DNA of 64,000 bases from Hydractinia symbiolongicarpus (Eukaryota > Cnidaria > Hydrozoa > Anthoathecata > Hydractiniidae), in the NCBI RefSeq assembly GCF_029227915.1, contig NC_079876.1:29981828-30045827 (forward strand). The letters are read 5' to 3'. The translations under genes and the position numbers were made by a program. The notes below the pieces were generated by a model that was given only the letters and a program-made list of their open reading frames with translations, had not been told where the DNA came from and ran no database searches. Below, piece after piece: positions 47,056-57,644 of the stretch. Numbering within the stretch: position 1 is the stretch's first letter; each line of letters begins with the position of its first letter.

Positions 47056-47794
47056 TTTAAAGCTTACCTCCCGAGAAAAATTAAGTTGACCTAAATTGGC
47101 TCATATTCATACGTGATTTACGAATATAAAGTTTATTTTCCTTAATTCGCACTTATAAGTTAATAATGCCTATTCAAAGATTCAAAAATTCACCTCCGAC
47201 ACGAGGTAAAACATCCGCAATGTTGTTTTATAAATTTCTTCACCTTGAGTGCTCTGACGTCACCTGTTAGAAGATCGTAAATCATCTTCCGCATTGAAAT
47301 TTTTTACTCAAACTTTAATAGTGAAATTCGTTGGTAATGAGTATGTTTACCCCCGTGAAAATATCAGGAAACTTTGAAAATGAATACTAACTTCGGTTGA
47401 GAAATCATCATTCAATTGCAATACCGAGAAGCTGTGACGCAAAAAAAGAAAAAAAGAGCGACAGGGAAAATGTTGTAGAATTTCAATTTGAGCAGGCGAA
47501 ATACTAGACCAAGCACTGACTCGGATTTCAGTTGGGAGAGCTGTGATGAGGATACTATTCAAGAAGAAGTCGTGTTGCTGTTGCTGTAAGGACGTGGTGC
47601 AAGTGTGGAAAGTATAAGATAATGACGAGCGAAGCGGAGTGTCGTTGCTATTGCGAGTTAGAATCCGCGAATATTTTTAATTTGATCAGTGAGTTTTGAT
47701 ATGTAAACGTATTCGAATTAGATAATAGCGCACGAGTTCGATGAATGACGATAGAAATGAAAAAATCTTCTAACCTTCTTCTTTTTGTTTTCTT

Positions 47795-49628
47795 GAATTT
47801 CCGCGCCCGAAGGCGTAGGAAATTCTTTAAAACCGTCGTTTTTTCTTTCGGAGCATTTTTTGAGAAAAAATCGACCCTGGGATTTCACGTTGGTCCGTCA
47901 CAGATGTAAACTTCGTACTCAAGCTCCTTAACTACTGAGAAGTCTAGTATTGATGCTTCAGGCCAAAATTGGTATTTGTTTTCGACAAAATTTGACACAG
48001 TTAACAAAAAAAGTATGCTGAACATAATGGTGACATAATAATTTTGATTTTTGTCACCTAAATGTCATTTTAGGCCAAAATTGGTCCAAAAATTAGAACT
48101 ACTTTTTATTTTCAACAAAATTTGGCACAGTAAACAAATAAAGTATGCTGAACATGATGGTGACATCAAAATTTTGATTTCTTGTTACCTAAATGTTATT
48201 TTAAGCCAAAATTGGTCTTAAAATTAAAACTACTTTATTTTTGACAAATTTTGGCACAATTAACAAAAAAAGTATGCTGAACATGATGGTGACATCAAAA
48301 TTTTGATTTCTTCTTACCTAAATGTCATTTCAGGCCAAAATTGGTCCAAAAATTAAAACTACTTTATTTTTAACAAAATTTGGCACAGTAAACAAATAAA
48401 GTATGCTAAACATGATGGTGACATTAAAATTTTGATTTCTTGTTACCTAATTGTCATTTTAGGCCAAAATTGGTCCAAAAATTAAAACTACTTCATTTTC
48501 AACAAAAATTGGCAAAGTTAACAAAAAAAGTATGCTGAACATAATGGTGACATCAAAATTTTGATTTTTGTCACCTAAATGTCATTTTAGGCCAAAATTG
48601 GTCGAAAAATTAGAACTACTTTATTTTCAACAAAATTTGGCACAGTAAACAAATAAAGTATGCTGAACATGATGGTGACATCAAAATTTTGATTTCTTGT
48701 TACCTAAATGTCATTTTAGGCCAAAATTGGTCTTAAAATTAAAACTACTTTATTTTTGACAAATTTTGGCACAATTAACAAAAAAAGTATGCTGAACATG
48801 ATGATGACATCAAAATTTTGATTTCTTCTTACCTAAATGTCATTTTAGGCCAAAATTGGTCCAAAAATTAAAACTACTTTATTTTTAACAAAATTTGGCA
48901 CAGTAAACAAATAAAGTATGCTAAACATGATGGTGACATCAAAATTTTGATTTCTTGTTACCTAAATGTCATTTTAGGGCAAAATTGGTCCAAAAATTAA
49001 AACTACTTTATTTTCAACAAAAATTGGCAAAGTTAACAAAAAAGTATGCTGAACATAATGTTTACATCAAAATTTTGATTTTTGTCACCTACATGCTATT
49101 TTAGGCTAAAGTTGGTCCAAAAATTAAAACCACTTCATTTTCGGCTAAATCTGGCACAGTTAACAAATAAAGTATGCTGAAAATGATGATGGTACAAAAG
49201 TTTGGTTTTTGTCACCTAAATGTCATTTCAGGCCAAAATTTATCCTAAAATTAAAACTGCTTTATTTTCGACAAAAATTGACACAGTTAATAAAAAAAGT
49301 ATGCTGAAAATGATGGTCACATCAAAATTTTGATTTTTTGTCAACTAATGCCGTTTAAGACCATAAACGTTTTAATCGCAAGACTTTCAACCATGAATGA
49401 TAGGCTGTATTTTTTGTTAGCAATTTCTTTTAAAATGTGAGTTTATTATGACACGTTTCGTTTTGTTTGCGTTTGTTCTAAGATATAATGTCACTGATGG
49501 GCTTTATCTTCAGAGGTTCATGCACCAAACCCCTTCGAATGTTTGGCACAATAACACAACGAATTAGCAGGTTTTCATCAAATATTTTGGTAGCGCTCGG
49601 AAATTCTTAGAGCCCCCAGGGCTTCTTG
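47795..49628 (+). mobile_element. Helentron-like (HINE) element 2 with internal minisatellite
   Basis: Same start (GAATTTCCGCGCCCGAAGGC) and same end (CGGAAATTCTTAGAGCCCCC, then AGGGCTTCTTG) as element 1, again between Ts. It is longer (1834 against 1064 bp) because the minisatellite has eleven rather than five units. It lies inside the TIR element, so it is the youngest of the three nested insertions. Confidence 0.75.
47960..49360 (+). repeat. ~129-bp minisatellite of HINE element 2 (11 units)
   Basis: The AGTATGCT landmark recurs at about 48011, 48142, 48271, 48400, 48529, 48657, 48786, 48915, 49043, 49171 and 49298. Spacing is 127-131 bases. Alternating unit subtypes (CAGTAAACAAATAAAG versus AATTAACAAAAAAAG) suggest amplification in pairs or larger blocks. 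Confidence 0.92.
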
Positions 49629-50162
49629 TTTTATTTCAAACTCAGTTCTAAAGTCAAAGAACTCGGAAGTAAAATGAGCTTCGTAGATCTTAAAATTCTT
49701 TGGAAGCGTTCCTCTCTCTTGATCAGTTTGATCCATATAGTTCGTTGTTTTGGATCTTTGGGAAAGTTGAAAAAAAATACACCTTGTTTCTTTTGGTGGT
49801 TAAGACAACTAGGTAAGTGGGCAAGAAGCCATTTTACTATTTAAAAAAAGGATTCGTCCTTATTCATCAACGTGTGGAACTTTTTTTTACAAATCACATC
49901 ACATCACATCCGCAAAGTTTCGCCTCTCATCCCGGGGGTCCGAATGTGAGCTTCTAACTAGTGACGTCAGGCGCATAATAATACTCTTAAATGCTCACTT
50001 GCAAAATGGCGAACAAGTGAGGTGAAGGCTTAAAAACATGAGGTAAACATTGTCTGGTTTCTTGAATACTGTAGTGATTTTAATAAAATAAACGTTAAAT
50101 TGTTTTTTCTGAAGATGTTATGAATCGATTTAGGTCAACTTGATTTTTCTCGGGAGGTAAGC

Positions 50163-50706
50163 TTTAAAGTGTCGTTTAAATTCTTTGAAGATTCCAGCAG
50201 GTTTTCTATACATAACAGTTACAATTATATTTCTAGTGTTTTTGTTTATAAGTTCAACGATTAATGATTCACAGTCGTCAGTATTTATACTCAAGTTACT
50301 TCTTTATTTATAATTAATAGAGTTGTGTATATTGAGACATGTACCACCACCAGTCCTATTTTCTGAACGTGGTTGATGTATTGACTTATAACTCGGAATG
50401 TTAAAATTTGAATTCGTTACCGTGTTCCTTGAGCCAGGTTTCTGTTACACAAATGATTTTGAAATTAAATTTAAGGTTGCATAACATTGTTTTCAGATTT
50501 TCGAAGTTTTTGCTTATACTTCTTGTGTTAATGTTAAGCAATGAAAATTTGTTTTTACATTTTGCAAGATGAGTTTTTGCTTCAATCGGAGAAAAATTAG
50601 TAGTTTCAATTTTTAGATTTTTAAAATAATTCAAATCTGGATCAGTCATGTCGTTCAATGTTAAGTTAGAATTATATATATCGAAAAAAGATGCGTTATC
50701 ATCCAT
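50163..50706 (-). pseudogene. LINE ORF2 start: endonuclease N-terminal half
   Basis: The frame 50401-50706 starts MDDNASFFDIYN and contains FSLLNINTRSISKNFENLKT and IICVTETWLKEHGNEF (catalytic ETWL). Downstream on the strand: RSENRTGGGTCLNI, a stop, then NIIVTVMYRKPAG up to the insertion point. Confidence 0.82.
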
Positions 50707-50756
50707 TTTTATGTTAAGTTGTTATACTATGTTAAAATAAAAAATAAAAAAATGAG

Positions 50757-51555
50757 TTAGTTTTCGCCTGTATTCTTCTCTTTGAATTCTTTTGTGATCA
50801 GTCTATCATAAACAATTCGCGAGAATTTTCCGTTTTCCCTGTCTTTTTTCATTTGTACTCTCAATTCCTTTCTTATTTCCTTTGTTGTATCTGAAAAATC
50901 ATCATTAATGTAGATGTTCGTGTCCTTTAATCTGATAGCATATTTTAATATTAAGAGTTTGTCTTTGTAATTCAGTAATTTAAATATTATTCTCCATGGT
51001 CTAGCGTTATCTTGTGCTGTATATGGTCCCATTCTTTCAATGTCTATGTCTTTTGTGATGATTAATCGATTTTTAAACAACATCTGTACCTTGTCTTCGA
51101 TTTCCTCCGAATTCTCTCCCTCTGTTTCACCAATCCCATCTAGCTATACGAAAATTGTGTCGACGATTTCTGTTTTCTAGTGTTCGTATTTTGTGTTTCA
51201 GTTCTGTTTGTTTTTCTACGTACATTTTTTCTTGTGTTACTCGTTGCTGTTCGTTTGTTTGTTTAATCCCTTCAATCTTTTCGTTTAATGCTTTATCCAT
51301 GTCCTTTATTTTGTCATCAATTAACCCTTGCGTAAATTCAAGGCTTGTTTTACATTCACCAACCGTTGATTCCATTTCCTTTTGTTTCTTTTCTATTAGT
51401 TCGATTCTTTCATTAAAACTTTCTACTTGCTCTGTCAGTTTTTCAATTTTTTCAGTTACAATTTTTGCGTTGCTTGCAATTATTTAACAATGGCTGTTCT
51501 TGAATCTCAAACTTTTTTCATGAGTTCGGTTATCTCTTCAATTGATGCCATTATG
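50757..51555 (-). pseudogene. LINE ORF1 remnant (coiled coil plus L1-ORF1p-like domain)
   Basis: The start ATG near 51552 gives MASIEEITELMKKV and a stop. Frame 51127-51375 is a coiled coil (KIKDMDKALNEKIEGIKQ) ending with a basic RRHNFRI motif. Frame 50757-51083 has DNARPWRIIFKLLNYKDKLL, resembling the RPRxIxVRF...K motif of L1-type ORF1p (Transposase_22). Frames are broken between these parts. Confidence 0.65.
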
Positions 51556-51600
51556 ATTAAAAAATTTAAATTAAATTAAACCAAAGATTACAACAAAAAT

Positions 51601-53726
51601 ATTTTTAATTTCACTAGAAAAATTCTTCAGCTCAAAAAAAATATAACAAATATTTGTCAAGCTCTAGTCCTTTGTTTCAAAACTGAGACCATTGTTTTCA
51701 ATTCACAAGAATGAATACCGTAAACATAGAGATATTATTAAAAGAGTATCTCCGTGCCGTATATAAGAACAAAACATTTATTTTTTTTTAAAAATCGCTC
51801 ATTTTAAAAAACGTACAGTAGCAAAATGTTTGTGTGACATCGGTCTCGAAAAAATATTCACCATCATGAACCCCACAAAATATTTCGTGTCGTTGAATCG
51901 CAAAAGTAAGCCAAAAAATTAATTAGTCTCCATACATAACGTAGTTTTAACGAAGTTCTCTCTCATGGTGAAGTGCAGCCATTTTCTGCAGTAAGATCAT
52001 CCTTGATCAGGAAATGTATCTTTCCCGTTGTTGCTTTTAAGGGCTCTTTCATGGTCTAAGAAAATCGACATTTTATTGACGTTGCGCATGAAAATAGCCA
52101 TGCAAGTTGCAATAAGATTACAACCTTGTCAGTTGTTGCTCCAGCGCTCTGCTCACGCTTTGGATTATTTGGTATTGATATGCGATTACCTGGAAGACGA
52201 ATATGCTTACGAATTGCATAGGGTTAATCCTTGTCTTATTATTATTAATTTCGACTATGAATTCTGCATAACAGACCGCAGTATTGTAATTCTCACTGCA
52301 AAATTCTGTCTCCTCCATTCCAGCTTATCTGCTGAGGATTTATTGATGAAACCACTGTACAAACAGTTCAGGGTTGTATTCACCCTCGTCCCCAGGGTTT
52401 TTTGACTTTTTGATATGAAGAAGACAAAAAACCCTGGGGATGAGGGTGGGGTGTATTAGCTGTTCGATCAGACGTCGTGGTAGAAAATTATCTTTAGTCA
52501 GACAAGGAGTTTTTTAAAGTAAATTTACATATAAAATTAGTAAACGCAGCACGGAATGCTACGTGATAAATATTCCATTTAAAATTCAAAAAACTTAGGT
52601 AGAAATATTCTAACCTTTACATGTCTTTCCTATTTTTAAAATCAAATTGTTTAAGTTATTTGAGCTATTTTAAGACCTTGAAGAAATAATTAGCACCTGT
52701 GTCTATCGCGAAAGTTATTTAACTCGGGGTTTATTCGAAGGTTGGGGCTTATTTGTCAGAAATTGTTTTAGGGTGGGGATCTTATTGGAAGGCGGAGGGC
52801 TAATCTAGTATTTATATCCCATCAGGCTTTCTTGTTCTTTCTTGGATTATTATAAGATCTGAAATCACTGTGAACGAGGTTCGTCTTTTTTCATTTCATG
52901 ATATCATTGACAGCAGAATGGAAATGGTTTATTTCAGTACTTATCACACCTGCTCGTTGAAACGAGATGTTGTAAATAAAAAAATGTGACAAAAATATAT
53001 TATCATGAACTGAAGAACCCGCAGCGTTACTGCAGTAAAAAGTATACGAACTAAAGAGTCTTTATTATTAATAAAAAATAAAAAGATAATGAAAATATAT
53101 AAATGATTAATGTTTGAGTTATAAGTAAAGATTTATTATTCACAGAAATAAAAAAAAGAAAAAGAAAGATGACTATTTTCTGGTCGTATTTTTTTGTCAA
53201 GGAATTTACAATTAATTTTTTTGCAATTTTTTTATTCGCTTCTGAAGCATGCTTTTTATAGAAGACGGTTTATGATAATAGGCTTCATAACTTTATAAAC
53301 AATCTTTTATCATGTGCGCATACAAAATCAAAGACCGCTGGTCAAGCCGGAACTGAGCGACATGGCTATTTTACTGACCCGTTGCATTAAAAACAGAGAA
53401 TCCTAAGCATTATTCGTAAATTTGAATCTTTGATAAGATTGGAAACATATTCAAATGCTTCAAATTAAGTTGCAATGATCTTGTGTAAATTTTAGGATGT
53501 TACCAACAATATTGGCAGTCCGTAAATTTCTTGTTTGATTTATTCCAGAGCATCAGCACTAGCCTGTACAGTCAGTAGATTATGCAATAAAAATGAACAT
53601 ATGTTTACAGTTTTTCGAATTTTTAATGAACACGAACAACATGGTTGGTGTGAATATAGTAACACAAAGCAAATTATTATCCTTGTATGTAAGAGTATTT
53701 TAATTTTAAACTTTGAATATTAATTT
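51601..53726. other. Intergenic sequence upstream of the CTD phosphatase gene
   Basis: AT-rich with scattered repeats, including GGGGTTTATTCGAAGG-type sequence about 52720-52800 and a foldback at 52378-52451. The 52028-52405 ORF has no recognisable domain. An untranslated first exon of the phosphatase gene may lie near 53550 (pyrimidine tract ending TTCCAG), but this is unsupported. Confidence 0.4.
52378..52451. repeat. Short foldback (hairpin) repeat
   Basis: CACCCTCGTCCCCAGGGTTT opposite AAACCCTGGGGATGAGGGTG, with a short spacer. Related half-sites occur near 35.45 and 58.03 kb, so this is a small dispersed family. Confidence 0.8.
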
Positions 53727-56700
53727 ATGTTTGGCAATATGCCTGTGAAAAGAACGTCCAGTACACGTGTTTTGAAACGGTCGCTTAAAAGTACAGAATC
53801 GTGCCAAGAAAATCAAATTTTATCAACTTTTAAAAGTTTGTTATGGTCAGAAAGTGATGAAAAAAAGGTAAAACTTGACATGAACGGGAATCAGGAGGAC
53901 TTTGAGAGTAAATATCTTTCTTCTTCGACTCCAGAATTTTCCGTACCGTTTAAGAAAAAGTCTTTTGGGAAAAATGGTTTAACAGTTTCAACAGAATGCA
54001 CTGGATTTCTAGATGATAGTGATTTAGATTCAGATTGTGGGTCCCCAAATGACTCAGAAAATGACTCCAACCAAAGTAAATCTTTCTTTGGAACTTTATT
54101 TTCACCAGTTTTTTCATTTTTTAAAAGTGATGATGATTCTAAGTGTGATACTGCTTTGAAATCATACATAAAAGATGAACACTCATCTTACTTGACAGAT
54201 GACTCATCTAATTCTGATTCAGAACAAGAAAAAGATTTTACTGCTGTTTACAATTATAGTACGCTACGTCACCCATGTGACAAAACAAATGCTGAACCGT
54301 CAAATAATTCTGAAGATTTTAATCCATATCACTTTATAAAACATATTCCACCACCTTCCTCTGAATTACGAAGAACAGTTTTACCATTGCCAACAAGACG
54401 TACACCTCGAATGTCCTTGGTACTTGACTTGGACGAGACTTTAGTACATTGTAGTTTAACACAGATTGAGAGATACAATTTAACATTTGAAGTTTTATAT
54501 GAAAATGATGTTTATCAAGTCTATGTACGGAAGAGGCCTTATTTGTATGAATTTTTAGAAAAGGTTTCAAAGTTATATGAGGTTATATTATTCACTGCAT
54601 CAAAGAGAGTTTATGCTGAAAAGTTACTAAACATTATAGATCCTAAAAGACAGTTTTTTCGACATCGTCTTTTTCGAGAACATTGTGTTAATGTGCAAGG
54701 GAATTATATCAAAGATCTGACAATACTAGGTATGTTTTTTGTTATATATATATATACACATGTTTTGTGATTTTACTGACAAAGGAATAGGATTACATCA
54801 CTAGCGCCTGAATGCAAACATTGTTTTAGTCAGAAATTTCAAAACAGTTTTGCATTGTAAAGCATTGTAGAAATAGGGGCACTGATGAGCTGCATGCACC
54901 GTAAAAAGTGTGAGTTTTTTTGGGCAACATCAGCTTTTTCAAAAAAATTTTAGAGTTACAAGAAAATTTAAAAAAATTATTTAGTGTATCTTGGAACCTT
55001 GAAACTTAAAGGGAACCCGGGGTATAAAATGATGTTGGACTTATATTATAGAGCTTAAAAAGTTAGCTAACAAGTCTTTTAAATTTTTTAAAAAGCTCTT
55101 TTCGTTCTCAAGATATTCACATCTAAAGAATTTCAGATTTAATTATGCTGCATGAATTAGGATGTCATATTTCAGCAGCCCTTGAAATAAATTTTTTTTA
55201 AATGTCCGCCACATCTCCAGCTTGGTCACACATGTCTGTAGCTCGTTTCGAACTTTCGTCGGACAAAACTTCCTATAGATTTATGTCTTGGTCGGACACT
55301 TTTAGATCTCAGAATTATTGAATAGTCCTTTTAATCCATAAGCAAGCTTATTCATAGCCAACCTGACCATCCTAGCTAATGCACTGACTCCTGTCTTCGT
55401 CATTGGTAACCAGGTCTCACACAAGAAATCCACCCATGCGGTTCTTAACTAATGCGGAGGTAAACGCCGACGGAGCACGGATGAAGCAAGTCTGCAAAAC
55501 TGAACTTACAGGCGGAACAGACATTATATCATGGATTTAATTGTAGATAATTTCTTCATTTGACAAAACGATTGAAAACCATAGCAGGTCCCATGTAATT
55601 GATTTTTTTCTTTATGCCGCAAGTGTTATTTTTATTCAAACAATTTTAAAAACGAAACCCAAGTGGGGTATTGTTTTTTTTCTTGTTAAAATGTAGCTGA
55701 ACTTTCTGAATGAATTTTGAAGTTTTATTTGAGCCACATGGATAAAGATTTTTTTTAATTTGAAAACGAAGCATATTATTTCCCATTTGCTTGTGATGAG
55801 TTTACAAATAATAATAATAATAATAATACAAACTTAACTTAATCTATTTTATACTAGTCGTTAGCATCATCATCATCATCATTCTCGGCTTAACGTCCGT
55901 TTTCCATGCTAGCATGGGTTGGACGGGGTATATTAATGACCCTCTTCCAATCTGATCTAGACTGTGTTAGATCTAAACTCAACTTCCTCTCTATCAAGTC
56001 TGTCCTTATAACCTCCTGCCAAGTCTTTCTCGGTCTGCCTCTGGGCTTTGCCCCAGGAACTATCAAGTCTCTACACTTTCTTACCCAATTATCCTCCTCC
56101 ATTCTTTCCAAGTGCCCCAGTGGAAAAATCCATGGGTTCGCCTGTCCTTTATATTTATCCGTTGCAACAAAGTGGATAAAAATATATCGCATTTGATATT
56201 CGTGTTTCCGTAACATCATTTTCTAACTCAGCGAAGGGGTCCGCGCAGAGACAGACAGACGACGGCTATTATTATAGAGACTAGTCGTTAGCCTGTGGAA
56301 AAATCCACGGGTTCGCCCGTCCTTTAAATTTACCCGTGGCAACAAAGTGGATAAAAATATATTGCATTTGATATTCATGTTTCCGTAGCACGGTTTTTTA
56401 ACTCAGCGGGGGGTCCGCGCAGAGACAGACAAAATACAGCTATTATTAAAGAGATGTTTCAAGTTTTCTTTAGCGACGGCATTTTTTTGTGATTTAATTG
56501 GCTTATTAAAATGCGCAGCCTTACCTTGTTTTTTAACGGAGCCGCCCAACAGATTTTTTATTTGTGGTATGTGTGATCATGATTAAGAAACTTCCATGAT
56601 GGCACATGTCAGATGAAAACAAAACGAAAGAGATGCGGAACGAAGATTGATCAAAAGATACAACATTATATTTGAATTATCTCATCATTTTTGCATTGAT

Positions 56701-57644
56701 TTTCGTCAGACATATTTGCACCTGGGTCGGACAATGTCCGATGTTTGACCGCTTTTTCGAGGGCTGTTTCAGTAATATCAAATTTGGACATTTTCTTTTA
56801 TCAGTAATTTTGAACCTGTTAAGGGGTGTCCATTAAACTTTATCAATGCATAGATATTGTAAAGGTTAATTGAGTAACATAATTTTTTTTGCCAAAATGA
56901 CACTAGCTTGTTCGTCCCAGGCCTCTTATTTTTTTACTGACGACTCAATAACTCGAGATCTGCAACTTGGTTTGAAATCAAATTTTGTGGGTAAGCTTGT
57001 ATAAGCCCTATACGTTTATAAAGGGCTTATACAGAATTTGCACCCACATTACTAGAAACTTGTGCAGCATGCATAGTGTTTTTCATTTAACATTTTTTAT
57101 GTGTAATGTTTTCTAATAAATTGAAAATGTCTACTTGCTTGGTTTGACCGTAATTGTGGTAATCAGCTTTGTTACCTGACTTATATAAATGTAAATATGC
57201 AAGATAAAAACTGAAAATAAGAAAGTGTGTAAAAGAACAGAAAAGGAAGCACTGCTATCTTTATCATTGCTGTGTTCAACGCTTGTGTTGGTAACTTTTT
57301 TTCGCCTTTATTATTGGCAGTGTTCAACTCCCTGATTTTAAACTGTTTTTATAACAGATATAAGCTCCTTAAAATGCGAAGCGTAATAGTATGAATTTTT
57401 CAATTGAGTGTATATTCACGTTTTAGGCCGCGACTTAAAACGAACGATGATTGTGGACAATTCTCCTCACGCATTTGCTTACCACATATCAAATGGAATT
57501 CCCATCGAATCATGGTTCATTGACGAAAACGACTGTGAATTGCTGGAGCTTTTACCGTTTTTAGAAAAGCTTGCAGAAGTTGATGAAGATGTGCGTCCAC
57601 ATATACGAGATCGATATCGTCTTCATGAGTTGCTCCCTCCATAA
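53727..57644 (+). CDS. CTDSPL2: CTD small phosphatase-like protein 2 (HAD/FCP1-SCP family)
   Basis: Two coding exons, 53727-54729 (donor GTATGT) and 57427-57644 (acceptor TTTTAG), join in phase to 1221 bases (406 aa; human about 466). An in-frame TAA lies just upstream (53721). The second ATG (53739, MPVKRTSS) has a better context and may be the true start. The N-terminal half is Ser/Asp-rich and disordered, but keeps [12 protein letters not shown] and [13 protein letters not shown], both typical of CTDSPL2. The NIF domain has [12 protein letters not shown] (D234 and D236, the DxDxT nucleophile), [22 protein letters not shown] and [14 protein letters not shown]. Exon 2 has [10 protein letters not shown] and NGIPIESWF, and ends [10 protein letters not shown]. 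This family dephosphorylates Ser/Thr, for example on the RNA polymerase II CTD or Smads. The substrate here is unknown. All catalytic motifs are intact. Confidence 0.93.
55863..56115 (-). mobile_element. 5'-truncated LINE 3' tail inserted into a MITE
   Basis: Minus strand: [19 protein letters not shown], then [20 protein letters not shown] and SRSDWKRVI, the typical C-terminal end of RT ORFs. A short 3' UTR ending in a GATGATGATG tail (55863-55885) follows. It sits between ACTAGTCGTTAGC and GTGGAAAAATCC, which are contiguous in the intact MITE next door (56280). Confidence 0.78.
56112..56460 (+). mobile_element. Two tandem copies of an ACTAGTCGTTAGCC MITE
   Basis: 56112-56279 and 56280-56450 share GTGGAAAAATCCA, GGGTTCGCC, CAACAAAGTGGATAAAAATA, GTTTCCGTA and GGTCCGCGCAGAGACAGACA in the same order and are mostly identical. 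The first copy's left end is displaced to 55853-55862 by the LINE insertion. Confidence 0.75.

Larger units (their letters stand above)
47062..50162. mobile_element. 3.1-kb TIR element inserted into the LINE
   Basis: The left arm GCTTACCTCCCGAGAAAAAT continues TAAGTTGACCTAAAT. The right arm is its reverse complement with one mismatch over about 34 bases. Both sides carry TTTAAA (47056-47061 and 50163-50168), which could be a 6-base target duplication, or TTAA with palindromic extension as in piggyBac. Removing the element restores a continuous LINE endonuclease reading. No transposase is recognisable. Its interior is occupied by the Helentron-like element at 47795-49628. Confidence 0.82.
45334..51600 (-). 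mobile_element. CR1/jockey-type LINE split by a DNA element
   Basis: Minus-strand order from about 51555 down: an ORF1 remnant, then ORF2 from 50706 with endonuclease, then reverse transcriptase down to about 45350. The segment 47062-50162 is a later insertion. The LINE reads straight across it: YRKPAGIFKEFKRHFK ends at 50169, and the chain resumes below 47056 with SHLTKLDHLNKHIYIAGDLN. Many stops and shifts show it is dead. The RT is cut at its right part by the junction with the HINE at 45333. Confidence 0.85.
55330..56740 (-). repeat. Dispersed element copy (inverted relative to 24.9-25.5 kb) in the CTDSPL2 intron
   Basis: The flanks 55330-55560 and about 56470-56700 match, in reverse orientation, 25320-25570 and 24880-25110 respectively (for example AACCAGGTCTCACACAAGAA, and AATGCGCAGCCTTACC against GGTAAGGCTGCGCATT-type sequence). 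The centre is filled with later insertions (LINE tail and MITEs). Confidence 0.6.

Noticed and set aside
52028-52405. 125-residue ORF upstream of the CTD phosphatase gene
   Set aside because: No domain recognised, overlaps a dispersed foldback repeat at its end, and is matched by an equally good ORF on the opposite strand.
55890-56219. 109-residue ORF as a single protein
   Set aside because: It is a chance fusion of MITE sequence (first ~35 residues) with a LINE RT C-terminal fragment.
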